This document shows, one piece after another, positions 10,986-23,012 of a stretch of DNA of 64,000 bases (position 1 is the stretch's first letter; every line of letters starts with the position of its first letter). The DNA lies in the NCBI GenBank assembly GCA_030765065.1, contig CM060978.1:60969421-61033420 (forward strand), written 5' to 3'. The stretch comes from Deroplatys truncata. Lineage: Eukaryota > Arthropoda > Insecta > Mantodea > Mantidae. Below the pieces are notes generated by a model, which worked only from the letters and a program-made list of their open reading frames with translations, had not been told where the DNA came from and did no database searches. The translations under genes were made by a program, and so were the position numbers.

Positions 10986-11060
10986 CAGTTTACTGTGATC
11001 CAGTACAGTTCTCACTGTCACATCATTAATGTGATTTAGTACAATTTTCACTATCTCTTA
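10986..11060 (+). repeat. 36-bp minisatellite, residual units
   Basis: CAGTACAGTTCTCACTGTCAC and CATTAATGTGATTTAGTACA match the array at 9363-10020. This is the far side of the family B insertion. Confidence 0.85.
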
Positions 11061-11345
11061 AGTTTTCCTCTTCATATAGCGGCATCATGAAACACGCACG
11101 AAACAAATCCTTTTTCCTTCCGCTTCACTCGCTGGCACGAAGTTCGCTGTTATCCCTCGTAATTGCAGGTGTACGTCATAAATGCCGTCACAACCTTACT
11201 CGTAGAACGCATTGTATTAGCAGGACTTTGTGCCGCATCAGAAACGCACTCACTGACTCACTCGTGAGTACGTTTGCTTATTTATAGTCGCTGGAGTTCT
11301 CGAGTGGGTTCAAGAAAGTTCGCGGGAGGCGGGAATAAACATGCT
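11061..11345 (-). promoter_or_regulatory. LTR-promoter-like segment with TATA box
   Basis: On the minus strand, GACTATAAATAAGC (about 11276-11289) is followed about 30 bases downstream by GAGTGAGTCAGTGAGTGCG, an initiator-like TCAGT context. The GC-richer surroundings look like the U3/R part of an LTR. The 66-codon plus-strand frame at 11087 is not credible. No internal retrotransposon sequence adjoins. Confidence 0.35.
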
Positions 11346-11468
11346 TCCAGATGAATTCTACGGTGTCCACGCTGGTGAGAGCGAATTACACGTCTCCTCA
11401 ACCAGCATCAATCGGTCAGTCAACGCCCTCTATGCAATAACTGAGGACCAAAGATACAGCACAATATG

Positions 11469-11692
11469 AAAAATCTGATGTGTTACACTCACATGACTTT
11501 CTCTACTCTTGTACAAATTATTTTTACAAGCGCTTATTCTCCATATGCTTTATGTTAATCGAGATATTAATCTTATTGCTAATTTTCTTATAGATGCAGG
11601 GGAATTGCTAGGCTTTAAGCGACAGTGTAATATTTTAAGAGCTGGTTGCTATGTGGCGCATTCTATTCTCTTTGCATGTCCAGGACAAAAAA
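11469..11692 (-). mobile_element. family A right-end fragment (230 bases)
   Basis: AAAAATCTGATGTGTTACAC through GTGGCGCATTCTATTCTC to the A run after GTCCAGGAC. A second minus copy begins in that same A run, so one element stops exactly where the other starts. Confidence 0.8.
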
Positions 11693-12504
11693 AAAATCTA
11701 ATGTGCTACACTCGCTATTCTCCATATGCTTCTGGTTAATCGAGATATCGAGATGTTAATCTTATTGCTAATTTTCTTGTATGTGCAACGGAATATGGTA
11801 GGCTTTAAGCGATAGTCAAATCTTTTAAGAGCTGGTTGCTATGTGGCGCATTCCAATCTCTTTGCATGTCCAGGACATAAAAAAAATGAATAACGAATTT
11901 GAGAAAAAGTATTATTGGAAAATTTAAGGGATTAACAAGCAATATCTCGAAGATGGTTCACTCTACAAAAAAAAATGTATACGACATAAATTGTGTATTT
12001 TAACGCGATCTACATTTTTTTGTGTAGTAAAATTTTGTCTATCTCTTATGGTTTACCAGTTATACAAAAGTCGTTCACAATGAAGAATACTTTTGGAGAC
12101 ATTCCCATAAAATTTGAGATATACATTTTGTTTGTCATGAAAATATCTTAAACATATGATATTTTAATCAAAATCGTTAGCGCCATTTTTGAGCAAATTT
12201 TCGAAAAATGTTCCATGTAAAGGGTAATCTGGGGTGGGGGATTTTCTAGAAAATCTTCGTGTCGCATCTCTGGAAGATACTGAACGTAAATACCAAGTTT
12301 GGTGTTTATCCGACTGTTCGTTTCTGAGTTACGCTGTTCACAGACACACACACACACACACACACACGGACATGTTTCCAAAAATGCCTTTTTGGATTCA
12401 GGGGGTCTCAAAACATGTATTTCCGGTGAAGTCTGGGTATGGAATTTTTGGGTGGAATGCAATACTTCCCCTACTTACTATACGTAGTAGATAAAGTAAA
12501 AAAA
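11693..12504 (-). mobile_element. family A element, nearly full-length
   Basis: Starts AAATCTAATGTGCTACACTC, lacks about 50 bases just inside that end (including the ACTTTCTCTACT motif), then is complete to GTAGTAGATAAAGTAAAAA. (CA)n tract at about 12343-12367. Confidence 0.85.
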
Positions 12505-12689
12505 CATTGAAATAAATCAGTTTGTACAGCTATATCAGGCAGCCTATGAAAACCCTAATAGAATTAGGCAGGAACTGACACAAAGGCACACTAGATCAGC
12601 AAACTTAAAAATTAAATTGAGTTTTATTTATGGACGCTCTTTAACTGCTATGGTTCTTCGTGTCCCATTCTATATTCCGTGAATGACCG
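12505..12689. other. no recognised feature
   Basis: AT-rich spacer. The stretch AATTAAATTGAGTTTTATTT-GGAYGCTCTTTAACTGC at about 12613 recurs at about 14570, indicating a small unnamed repeat. Confidence 0.35.
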
Positions 12690-12900
12690 GAAAGTTTGCT
12701 CAGAGGCCTATTTATCAGGCATGAGGTTCCTTTACGTCCGTAGATCTACGACACAGGACCACCGACTTTGCTTCCCTTCCAACGAAAGTCACGTTAAGGA
12801 TTCTTACACCCCAAAAAAAGCCATTCCCTACGCCGGGTTTGAACCCGCGACCTCGGGAACAGAAGGGTAGCATGGTACACTTAGAACACGGAGAACGATA
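12690..12900 (-). mobile_element. tRNA-derived SINE, type 2, copy 1
   Basis: Shares with 49250-49445 the plus-strand blocks TTATCAGGC, GGTTCCTTTACGTCC, GGACCACCG.CTTT.CTTCC and a B box on the minus strand (complement of GGGTTTGAACCC, 12835-12846). The head lies at the right. An A box is not clear because that end is diverged. No target duplication identified. Confidence 0.65.
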
Positions 12901-13133
12901 GGCAAACTTGAAAGTTTATGTGACTGAGAGAGCCAATAAAGGAGAGAACGATATACGAGATGTGCATTTAGAGTACGTATGTTTTAATATTTTGTCGCTG
13001 CAGCGCTGCAGTCGCGATTTTAAGCATCAGCAATCACTTCCTCCATTCATTAGGAAGCTAGAAGCAGTTATGAGCGACAGCCACTTTGTGTTTTCCTGTT
13101 GTTAGAGCGTTTCGAAATGTTCAAAACAATCGA
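12901..13133. other. no recognised feature
   Basis: Short open frame at 12908-13105 without recognisable domains. Contains the small palindromic repeat CGCTGCAGCGCTGCAG near 13000. Confidence 0.35.
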
Positions 13134-13570
13134 ACGTCCCTCCGACTGTGAAGTCAGTTCAGCGATTCTTTTTGAATGCATGAAATGGTACGCTAGCAAA
13201 CCTGCATCGCCAATTGTGTGAGGTTTATAGGGAGACAACACTCAATGCCCAGCCACACACAGCCAAACAAACCCAAGATTGCATCATTTGGTTGGGAACA
13301 ATTCGACCACCCTCACTACAGTCCGGATTTGGCACCAAGCGATTTTCATCTGAAGAAATTCCTTGGTAGTAAACCTTTCAATGACCATGATGTTGTGAAC
13401 AAGAACTGCAATCTTGGCTTTTATTACAGGCGATGTCATTCGTTGACGAAGGCAAAATGGTTACCGCTACCAGTGTCTGAATACGGTAGGGACTAAGTGG
13501 GGAAGTAGGGCAAAGTAATGAATGATAATAAAGTATTTGGAAAATAATGTTTTTTTTATTTTTTTAAAAA
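13134..13570 (+). pseudogene. mariner-like transposase remnant, C-terminal half (copy a)
   Basis: Plus-strand frame from 13218 includes HTQPNKPKIASFGWEQFD and then HPHYSPDLAPSDFHL. The latter carries the third catalytic Asp region of mariner transposases (SPDLAPxDF). The N-terminal DNA-binding part and the first catalytic Asp are absent. The 3' end (GGGCAAAGTAATGAATGATAATAAAG) also occurs at 33195-33262 in opposite orientation, so two copies of this family are present. Inactive. Confidence 0.75.
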
Positions 13571-15084
13571 AAATATACTTTAAAAAACGCCTACTACCTT
13601 GGAAATCCACGATGTGTCAAATTTGGCATAGCTGAAGAAAATGAAAACTTATTCTGATACGATTTATTTCACACTTAGATACGCTTAGGTAAATAACCAA
13701 TCTGGGTATACGTAACAAGTGTCGGTGCAAAGATATGTCTCAATATTGTGAAGACGCGGCTATGGTCCAAGGTTATCGGGAGCGCTGCGACAGGCAGTCG
13801 GAAATAAACAAAGATAAATTGCGCTCTCGCCCGGCGTAAACATCGGAAGCGCTATAGGCAGACTTTATAGATCAGCGCGCGCGATTACAATGCTAAGTTG
13901 GGTATCTCCGACACTTATGTTTGACTTACGCTGTTCACGCGTGCGTGCGTATTCGAAAAAGGAGGCCGGTGAAAAATATGGTCTGTGAAAAAAGCGGTCA
14001 ACTTTCTAGAGCAGGTACACGCAGAGGGGTGTGCGGAGGTTTAGAAATTGCAGTATGTGAAATAAGCAGTCAGTCTCGTTAAATTAACATACTGCTGAAT
14101 GTTAACCGTTATAATGAATACAAAAGATAGCCTTATCCTCAAGTTTAATTTAAAACTGCCTCGATTAAAAATACCGATTTCCATCACACTTTTGACTTTG
14201 AAATGGTAAACCTATTACCGATCATTATTGGCTTGTTTAAAATAAACTTAACAATATGTGTTATAGTTCAGCAACTTAGAAAAACACCCTTGGAGGGGTA
14301 AGTCAACTGGTCATATATTCCACCTCTCTAACTGCCTTGAGCGTGCATTGCCTCTGAGTCGCTTCGCAGGCTATAATTTCGCATTGCAACAAAAATGCTG
14401 CGTTTGTAGATTGCTGTGACAGGTCACACTAAGAGCAAGCTGCAGCGGGTGTGAAAACAAATGTTTGCATACAACCAGCGATAGCAGTTCACATACATGC
14501 GGTATTATTATAGGATATCTTCCAAAAGTTAATTCACACTTTTTAGGGTACTTCATAGCCTTCACTAACAAATTAAATTGAGTTTTATTTGTGGATGCTC
14601 TTTAACTGCTGTGGTCCATTCTACATATATTGGGCGTGAAAAATCGGTAAGCTTGATCATAGCCTTCACTTCCCCATATATCTCTTCAAGGCAGAAAGTT
14701 CCTCGCTGATTGATTTTCATAATAAAAATTCTTTCAATTGAAGATATACAAATAAAACTAGCGGTTTTAATCTTTTGCAGAGAGACCAATCACACACCAT
14801 CTTCGTCTTGAAACTATGCTCTTTAACATACCTCTTACAGAACTGGAATACGGTTTTAGTTTTTGAGTTATCGCGATGATTCTATTACACTTTACTACAC
14901 TATAAAATAGCTGCGTTCACAACAGTGACGTAACGCCCGCGTATAGCCCACTTCATCGTTGACACCTCAATGGATAACTCAGTAACTAAAGGCAAAAGAC
15001 AAGTAGAGTGGGGGCGATTTGTCCCTCCTGAATACTCGCGCAGTCCGTAGATCGAGGGATTTTACTAAATTGTTATACTACAGC
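13571..15084. other. no recognised gene
   Basis: Mixed composition. A GC-richer patch at about 13740-14060 has CpG-rich stretches (CTCGCCCGGCG, GCGCGCGATTAC). The stretch around 14570-14620 is similar to 12613-12660. Open frames up to 74 codons show no domains. Confidence 0.4.
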
Positions 15085-15610
15085 ATTTTGACTTTCTCTA
15101 CCAGTATATAGATTTCTACGTACGTACGTGATCTACGATAGGGATCTAGGTACGAGATTTCACCAGAAATAAGATTTTGAGGCTTCCTGAATCCAAAATG
15201 CATTTTCAGAAAAAGCCTCTGGATGAGTGTGTGTGCGTGTGTGAACAGTAAGTATAAACAAAAAGACGAAATGTCTTATCCTTTAGCATTTAAGTTCAAT
15301 ATATTCTAAAGATTCGAAATTAACATTTTGAATAAAATATATCGTCGCACAAAATGTTCCTTATGTTTAATTTTCTAAAAAATGGCTAAATTTTGTCTAA
15401 AACATCATGGTTATATTTGAGATCCTTACATTACAAATAAAATGTATACCTTGATTTTTTTGGGAAAAACCAGTGAAGTCTCGTTTATTCAGAAGAAATG
15501 TTGCGCTACTTTGTATAAGGGTAAACCATAAGAGATATATCAAAAAGTACTATACCGTAAATGTAAAACGTACCATTTAAAATAATCTTGTTAAGCTTTA
15601 GAAGGAATGG
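15085..15610 (+). mobile_element. diverged family A copy, right part missing
   Basis: GACTTTCTCTACCAGTATATAG, CGAGATTTCACCAGAAATA, GTGTGCGTGTGTGAACAG and GTAAACCATAAGAGATAT occur in the right order. It ends near AAAATAATCTTGTTAAGC without the right terminus. It belongs to an older subfamily also seen at 20890, 39675, 55906 and 61141. Confidence 0.7.
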
Positions 15611-17033
15611 ATGTACTGGTAAATTAAATTGAAGTATGTAACACACTTTATAATTTATTAAATTATAAAGTATAGCGATTTACTTTCACATTGCTACTCC
15701 CGCCGAAACAGTAATAATATTGTAGCGTATGTATGTGCATTGTCGCATCGGACACATTATTACTGGGTAGCATGACATTGTTGAAAGAATTATTTTGATT
15801 CAAAGTTTGAATTCGGTCCGACGTACAGCTTCAATGTTATACTCTAACTTAAGATATTTGAATATATAATAAATATAACAGGAATTAAAGCAACAAAAAC
15901 TTACTAAAATTATATTTAGTTAATTCAATAAGATAAATATATTCTATGAAATTTCTTATTCTATGTATTATATAATACATATATGGCTTTCCTTCCCCAC
16001 CTCCTCAGTCCACTGGCGTCACTAGTAGCATCAGTCTTGTGTGTGTGTCTTTAGAGTTTGTGGTTTGGGTATATAGCGTGCGTGGTCTGTGCGTGTGTGT
16101 GTGTGGAGCATATCCCTCCATTGTTTATCTGTAACCTTTTGAGTACAATGTAGCGGCACATTATCAATTTTAATAAACCACAGTAATGTGTTAAATCTGT
16201 ATTTTGTTATGAAAATCCCACTACTGATTTAGATTTGTGCAGCAAGTTCCTGGTATCTCTCGTTTGCCTCTGCCGCTACGTCCCCCAATGTTTATGCCGG
16301 GTAGCTAAATTTAATATCTAGCTGCAAAACCTTTTGGCCTCACCTGGTGTATAACAATATTCCAGCAACCGCCTCACGTTTTCATATTTACAATTACAAT
16401 CGTAAAAAGTACTGCCTTGTCATAAGAGATGTTTGAAATATGCTTCTCTATCCACTAATTTCTGACATAATCTCAAGAATTTCCATTCACACTGGAGGGT
16501 TCAGTATTCGAAATTGCTTGAATTTCCCGCTAATGTTTCGTTTTAGTGTTTACAATGTATGGAGTTTATTGCACACATCTTATTTTTCAGATGATGATCA
16601 CAGTCGGGTAAATTTCTGTAATACGATTTTGCAAAATGGTAAGAGTAATGTTTATATGGTCATGTTCCGTTGCAAAATAGCGCATATTGGAATACAGAGA
16701 AACCCGATTCCCATGCATGACGCGAAAATTGATGTCCAGTAAATACAAACAAAGTAATAGGACCGGACTAATTTTAACAAACAATAAATCCAGAGAGGTA
16801 CAGGAATAAATTTATGCCATTTATTGAATAGCTGATCGACTTGAATACCAGTCTGTATTTTTTTTCAGTAAGCCTACCGCGCGTACGGCTAATGAACAAA
16901 CTTAATTAAGGAAAATTTTGAAAATAGGGTAGTCAGTAAAGAATTGTGACCATCACGATTCCCTGATTTACCCGTATGCGATTTTTATCATTGGAGGAAT
17001 TAAAAGGAAACGTCAGGCAAGAAATTCACTCAA
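15611..17033. other. no recognised gene; GT-rich patch
   Basis: AT-rich with GT-rich runs at about 16036-16110. The longest frame, 16440-16742 (100 codons), has no recognisable motif. No inverted ends. Confidence 0.4.
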
Positions 17034-17933
17034 TTTTTACTTTCTCTACTACGTAGAGTAAGTAGGGGAAGTATTGTATTCCACCCAAAAATTCGATACC
17101 GATATTTCACCGGAAATACATGTTTTGGGATCCCCTGAATCCAAAAAAAGCATTTTTGGAAACATGTCCGTTTGTGTGTCTGTCTGTGAATAGCACAACT
17201 CAGAAACGAACAGTCGGATAAACACCAAACTTGGTATTTAGGTTCAGTATCTTCCAGAGATGCGACACGAATGTTTTTAAGAAACCCCCCCACCCAAGAT
17301 TACCCTTTATATAGAACATTGTTCGAAAATTTTAATTTTCTCAAAAATGGCTCTAACGATTTTGATTAAAATATCATATGTTTAAGATATTTTCATGACA
17401 ACTAAAATGTATATCTTGAATTTTCTGGGAATGTCTCCAAAAGTATTCTTCATTGTGAACGACGTTTGGTATATTGGTAAACCATAAGAGATAGACAAAA
17501 TTTTACTACACAAAAGATGTAGATCGCGTTAAAATACACAATTTATATCATATACATTTTTGTTGTAGAGTGAACCATTTTCGAGATATTGCTTGCTATT
17601 CCCTTAAATTTTTCAATACTTATTTTCTCAAATGGGAATTCGTATTCATTTTTTGTCTTGGATATGCAAAGAGTATTAATCTGTGGCAAAGGGAATAGTG
17701 CTGCACCTAGCAACCAGCTATTAAGAGATATGTATGTGCTTAAAGGCTACTGTATTTCGATACTGACCTTGTAAATATATATTCCCCTTACATCTACAAG
17801 AAAGTTAGCAATAAGATAGAGTCTGCAAATGTTTATCTCGATTAACATGAAGTAGACGGAGAGAATAAGCGTTTGTAAAAATAGTTTGTTCAAGAGTAGA
17901 GAAAGTCATGTAAGTGCAACACATCAGATTTTT
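17034..17933 (+). mobile_element. family A element, full-length, variant subfamily
   Basis: Begins TTTTTACTTTCTCTACTACG and ends ACACATCAGATTTTT. Between 17655 and 17800 it has a variant block (GCAAAGAGTATTAATCTGTGG, GCTACTGTATTTCGATA) shared with the minus copies at 48111 and 51210, defining a subfamily. Confidence 0.88.
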
Positions 17934-19970
17934 AATATTGAACTCCCTGAATTGAACTGAATTTCCTGAAAAGTGTCAGAAATATGCAGATAGAGAAGCA
18001 TAACATTTCCAACATCTCTTACGATAAGATATATGATTATTATCACTGTAACTCTAGCTATAAATACGAGAACATTGAAAGGGGATATGCCATACACACA
18101 CGCACACATATATATATATATATATATACATAGGCATAAATCAATACTAAACAAGAATTGTACATAATAATAATAATGATAATAATAATAATAACAATAA
18201 TAATAATATACTTCAGCAAGAAAGACCTCACAATATTTAGCAACCAAGAATTGTACAAAAGCAGACTGTAACTTAGATAAGTAAGGGACGGGCGAGCTAG
18301 CTAATTACAGGAGAAAGATAGTTGTAGGTAGAGCCTACCTTTCACCAAGCTAATGAGCGAGGAACTGTAAGCATTAAGGAGAAATAGAAAGAGACAGTTA
18401 GAGAAAGGAAGGAGACAGAGATATTGAATCTGCTTCCGGGGGCGTCACTGGGACGCATAAGCGAAATCTTTTAGAGCAGAATATTCTCATACATAATAAG
18501 GTAAAGTGGTCTGAGGACCAATTAGAAATGTCGTTACATTTTGAGGCGCGAAGGCGAGCGTTACTAGGCTTAGGTATAAAAAGGGGAAGAAAGCCCCAGA
18601 TTTTGACACTCTTATAGAATCTCGGCGACACACAGTGATACTCTCTGGAGGACGGATGCACGTGTGTGTATATGGGTGGGAAGCGTGTGCAGTTAGATTA
18701 GGCTCCTAATTATTATGGTGGGAATTGTTACAATGGGAGAAGCTAGAAGCCCATAAGTATTTATGTGATAATAAACCACATTTTTAAGGGAAATGCAGTG
18801 TATTTTAATTCGCCTCACCTTCGGAAACTCTGAGACCCGTGAAATTAGTTAGATAGGTAATTGATTAGGAATTGAGAATACAGCAGCCGACGAGCAGCAA
18901 TAGCCATAACAAGAACACTGCAGCAGAAGGCATCAACCAGAGAAACAATCTTTGCCCGCTACAACATGAGGCAGTCACGACGAAGTTATAAATGTTTCGA
19001 CGGAAGTCCGAGCTACGGCGGCCAGCGTTGCCATGCGATGGCCACAGTGTGAAAGGAAGGCACTGTATTTTCTCTTCCTCCAGTTATGTTCAATTCCTCT
19101 ATGCAGCACTAAAATTTGTTATTCCTAATACTGTTGATAATTTATTCTCTATCAGTATCCCTTTCCATAAACCTCTTTGCAGATTTTTCCCTCTCCTTCC
19201 ATAAATTAGCCATACAAATCTCCCCTAAAGTTCTTTGTAACTCCATCATCTAGCTACCAGCAATTCTAAATGTCTCTTCCACAATTAGAAACTGTCTAAC
19301 AATATTTTGTTTTTCCATTGATCTAACTCAAAAGCAATACTTAACAGTCTTTCAATCATTTGGTTTACAGCTCCTGTTTTTCCACCTCCAATAATATCGC
19401 TTGTACAAAATAGAAAGCCTACCAGAAATTTTGGTTTTGCAGTTTTGTTGTTAGTACCCATATTTCAGAAGTTTCAAGGCAATTTTTTCACCGGACAGTT
19501 TAAACAAACAGGAGGCGCTGGGGGTCAGTGGGAACCTGGTGAAAAGTTGTCGTTGTAATGGAGTGCGTGACTGGCGTGTGTCAGACATAAATGTCAAGAG
19601 GAAATAACGAGAAAGTTTACCCGTAACGGGAGGGCCATTTATAACTGTCGGGTCCACTCGTCGAGCGTGTTCGCAAATTCCACAAGGTGACAAGTTCGCT
19701 CCTTCTTCGTGTTTACATCGCGTACTGTGTTCACACATGGCTTTGCTGCATTATGGTTACCCTGCTTAATCCACGGAGGGGTTCCGAAATTTAATGAAAA
19801 TCACAAGCAGCACCTGAGTACACAGCAATAACGTTGTAAGCGTCACATTTTATAAGTTTAACTTTTTGTGGAATATCAATCGAAACAAACTTAAGTGAAC
19901 AAAGTGTGCAATCTTAAAATTCTGTATCTCTTAAACAATGAGCATAATTACCTTTTGTACCACGTGCATA
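17934..19970. other. microsatellites, otherwise unrecognised
   Basis: Contains a CA/TA tract (about 18091-18128) and an AAT-type tract (18165-18208). A moderately GC segment at 18360-18660 and 19450-19740 has open frames of 87-95 codons with no domain I recognise. No splice-site-plus-coding pattern is persuasive. Confidence 0.4.
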
Positions 19971-19971
19971 G

Positions 19972-20358
19972 TACAGGGTGAGCCAAAAAAATACGAACCG
20001 ACTGCGCTGTGTTTTTCCTATCCGCGTCCTCGGCGCTCGCTAACATAGAAAAGCGCGGATGAAACCATACAACATTTTTAAAGCTACTTTTAAAGACTTT
20101 ACTTGCCAACTTTACGAAAGGAGATGCTGAAACTGGCCACCGTCGTTGTCCATACATTTTTGGCACCTCTTTAGGAAACTATCCATCACTCGCCGTAGTT
20201 CACGTTGAGAAATGCTGGCAATTTCCTGGCGGATATTTTGTTTTAATTCTTCTAGGGGTGTGGGGTTTGTCTTGTATACTTTAGTTTAAGCTACCCCAGA
20301 GATAGAAATCGCAGGGGTTAGGTCGGGGGACCAAGGGGGCTACAAATCTTTACTAATA

Positions 20359-20404
<46 letters not shown>

Positions 20405-20424
20405 TAAATTTTTCCCATCGAAAT
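19972..20424 (-). pseudogene. mariner/Tc1-type transposase C-terminal fragment, unit 1, with terminal motif
   Basis: Left end TA followed by CAGGGTGAGCCAAAAAAATA, the kind of terminus seen in mariner-like elements. On the minus strand the segment near 20260-20110 reads YKTNPTPLEELKQNIRQEIA, then SQRELRRVMDSFLKRCQKC, then a GGQFQH-like end. This is the C-terminus of a DDE transposase. The catalytic SPDLTP motif occurs just upstream (about 20305-20320 on the plus strand) but a frameshift separates it. A (CA)n tract lies at 20364-20401. Inactive. Confidence 0.7.
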
Positions 20425-20719
20425 ACCATACAACATTTTTAAAGCTACTTTTAAAGACTTTACTTGCCAACTTTACGAAAGGAGATGCTGAAACTGGCCA
20501 CCGTCGTTGTCCATACATTTTTGGCACCTCTTTAGGAAACTATCCATCACTCGCCGTAGTTCACGTTGAGAAATGCTGGCAATTTCCTGGCGGATATTTT
20601 GTTTTAATTCTTCTAGGGGTGTGGGGTTTGTCTTGTATACTTTAGTTTAAGCTACCCCAGAGATAGAAATCGCAGGGGTTAGGTCGGGGGACCAAGGGGG
20701 CTACAAATCTTTACTAATA

Positions 20720-20753
<34 letters not shown>

Positions 20754-20776
20754 TAAATTTTTCCCATCGAAATATT
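20425..20776 (-). pseudogene. tandem duplicate of the same transposase fragment, unit 2
   Basis: Nearly identical to 20064-20424 over its whole length (offset 361 bases), differing mainly in CA repeat number (tract at about 20724-20752). It contains the same C-terminal transposase residues and the same frameshift, so duplication followed inactivation. It lacks the CAGGGTG terminus. Confidence 0.85.
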
Positions 20777-21437
20777 GGACGTATAAGCTGTTGCAGAGTT
20801 TTTTGAAAATAAGCAAAGTCACACTCCCTAGCTGTTAATTCTCTAAAAAGGGGGGCAAAATTGTATTCGCATATGCACGGGCTTCAACTGTTGACTCGAA
20901 AAAAAATTGGCGCGTGATATTTGCGTGACAAAATGTATACGTTGAATTTTATGGGACTAGCGTATCAAATTCTCTTCATTCAGAGGGAATTTTGTGTACG
21001 TAATCTTGTATAAGTGACATTCGTTAAGCAATAGACGAAGACATAGTACCAAAAATGTAGATCTCTTTAAAACACAGAATTTATTTCAAATAGCCATTTT
21101 TGTGATATAAGGCATTTCCGAGATCCGCTATTAATGGTTCGAAATGTACAATACTTAGACATTCCTTTAAGTAATGTAGATTTTCAGTTGTTTCTCGCGA
21201 TATCATGGAAATAATATGGAATTTTAAGCCCTGCACAAAGCGTCCGGTTCTAAAACAATTTATTATCACTATTCCGTTTGTATCTATAACGAAATGTGTA
21301 ATGTAGCTATTTCCGAAAAGGTTTGTCTCGATTTAAATGAAGTAGATAGGAAAATAAACTTTCGTAAGAATAATTGTATACCCAGTAGTGAGTACTAGAG
21401 GATAGAGAAAGTAATGTGAATGTTAATCATCCGATTT
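20777..21437 (+). mobile_element. diverged family A copy, left part missing
   Basis: From about 20890: GCGTGATATTTGCGTGAC, TTCATTCAGAGGGAATTTTG, AGATCTCTTTAAAACACA, ATGAAGTAGATAGGAAAATA and GATAGAGAAAGTAATGTG, ending AATCATCCGATTTTTT. The order matches the older subfamily. Confidence 0.65.
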
Positions 21438-22257
21438 TTTAAAAATGTATTTGGCTTTTATAACATTGTTTATAAAAATTAAAATTAACACTACTCTAGA
21501 TGATTTCCAGAGTTATGTGAAGTATTTACCCTCAAGTTTATGTTTTTCTGCCTCAGGTAAGGTTCCGTTGCCGAGAATGTCGTATATATCTTTAAAGTAG
21601 TTTACAGTCTTATCATCAGGTGGCTCGGCATTTCGACGCATGCGCATAATTCAATTGAGAAATATGGCACCGCAGAATGACTCTCTCGTAAAGTGGATCT
21701 TACCTTCCGCCAGTATTACTAGACTTCAGTGGAAATTTATCGAGGTCGGCGGTTCCCCGTTAAACACACCCCCACCTAGATGGAGGGAGAGGCATTTTTA
21801 ATGCGGGAACTGCGAGGGCGACAAACCTACCTTGTGAAAAATTAAAATCGTGCAGTTTTTTTTTTATTTCCTGTTTCTGTTTTATTCTCGCTGCCCCATC
21901 TTGTGTATTATTTATCGATTTCCCTTTATTTAACGAGGTATAGCGGTGAGAGGACTGCGCGCAGGATAAATTGGTGGTGAATTATTGATGTTAACACACG
22001 CGGCAAGGCTTTTCCTGCTTTAAGACGAGCGCTGCCAACATAACGGAAATACAATACCGGTGCTTCAATAATTTGTTAATCGTGGTTGATTCAATGGTAC
22101 CCACCCTCGTGTTTTTTTAAATTAAAACGTGTTGATTTGTGCATTAAGAGTTGAAAATTAAGATTGAAAATGAAGGTAGTGGAAGGTATTGAAAGTTATA
22201 GGGCAGTTTTCATTTTTGTCACATTCTAAAAGCCAAGTATGAATTTATGCAAAACTA
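21438..22257. other. no recognised feature
   Basis: Ordinary AT-rich DNA with CpG patches. No open frame over 60 codons worth noting. Confidence 0.4.
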
Positions 22258-22360
22258 TCAGTACTTTCTCTAGTACGTCCAATAGAAACTAGAGGAAGTA
22301 TTGCAATACACCAAAAAATTTGGTACCGATATTTCATTAGAAATACACGTTTTGAGCAGT
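22258..22360 (+). repeat. family A left-end fragment
   Basis: GTACTTTCTCTAGTACGTCC, GGAAGTATTGCAATACACC and GGTACCGATATTTCATTAG match the first 100 bases of family A; the copy then stops. Confidence 0.7.
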
Positions 22361-22477
22361 TGCGGCTCGTGAGCACACACAGGGTATATATTTTTTCATC
22401 TGAAAATGTAAAATGGTATCTGCTACATAATGCTTATAATTATGAACAAATTTATACAACTGCAGCTGCTCCTAACA

Positions 22478-22935
22478 ATATCAATAAATAAATAAATAAA
22501 TAAATAATATAATCCCAGTTTTAAAATGCACAAACACATTTCTGGTGACCAGGAGTACAGTTTAACATCTTATCACTTTTTCTCTATTCTTGCCTATTGG
22601 GCCATAAATCTTCTCCAATTTCCCAATCCTGCATTGCCCCTCTAATTCCTTGAATCCACGTGCTATGCGGTCTTCCTTTTGTCGTCCTTCTTGGTGGCGT
22701 CCATTCCATTATTCCTTTGGGCAATCTTTCATCTTCCATTGTTTTAGTATACTCATACCATTATAATTGTTTCTGTTGTATAAAATCTAAAATTAAATTT
22801 TGAATATTCACATGCTCTTTTATAATCTTATTTCTATTTTTTTCCTTTTATATATCCTAGCAGAACTCCAATGATCTATTTCTCTTTCAGTTTTTCTTTT
22901 CGACTGATAGTTCAGAGTCCCCAAGTCGGAAACAT
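22478..22935 (-). pseudogene. RTE-like LINE, C-terminal fragment
   Basis: Minus-strand translations in changing frames give KRKTEREIDHWSSARI, then about 22750-22600 MEDERLPKGIMEWTPPRR followed by TTKGRPHSTWIQGIRGAM. This matches the C-terminal region after the reverse transcriptase domain of RTE-like insect LINEs (GRRxRGRPxxTW motif and a preceding RLPK segment). The fragment is frameshifted and has stops. Its 3' side runs into a short (TTTA)n tract at 22480-22507, which may be the element's tail. The enzyme part is missing; the clade assignment is from motif memory. Confidence 0.65.
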
Positions 22936-22938
22936 AAG

Positions 22939-22939
22939 T

Positions 22940-22975
<36 letters not shown>

Positions 22976-23012
22976 TATAATAATTATAATAATAATAATA
23001 ATAATAATAATA
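22939..23012 (+). repeat. (TAA)n microsatellite
   Basis: Imperfect TAA/ATT repeat with a few TTA interruptions. Lies directly upstream (minus sense) of the LINE fragment. Confidence 0.9.

Noticed and set aside
16440..16742. 100-codon plus-strand frame as a host gene.
   Set aside because: No domain, no supporting splice context and composition like the surrounding AT-rich DNA.
19451..19738. 95-codon minus-strand frame with several Cys near its N-terminus (CEHSTRCKHEEG).
   Set aside because: The Cys spacing fits no zinc-binding motif I know, and there is no homologue or neighbouring exon to support it.
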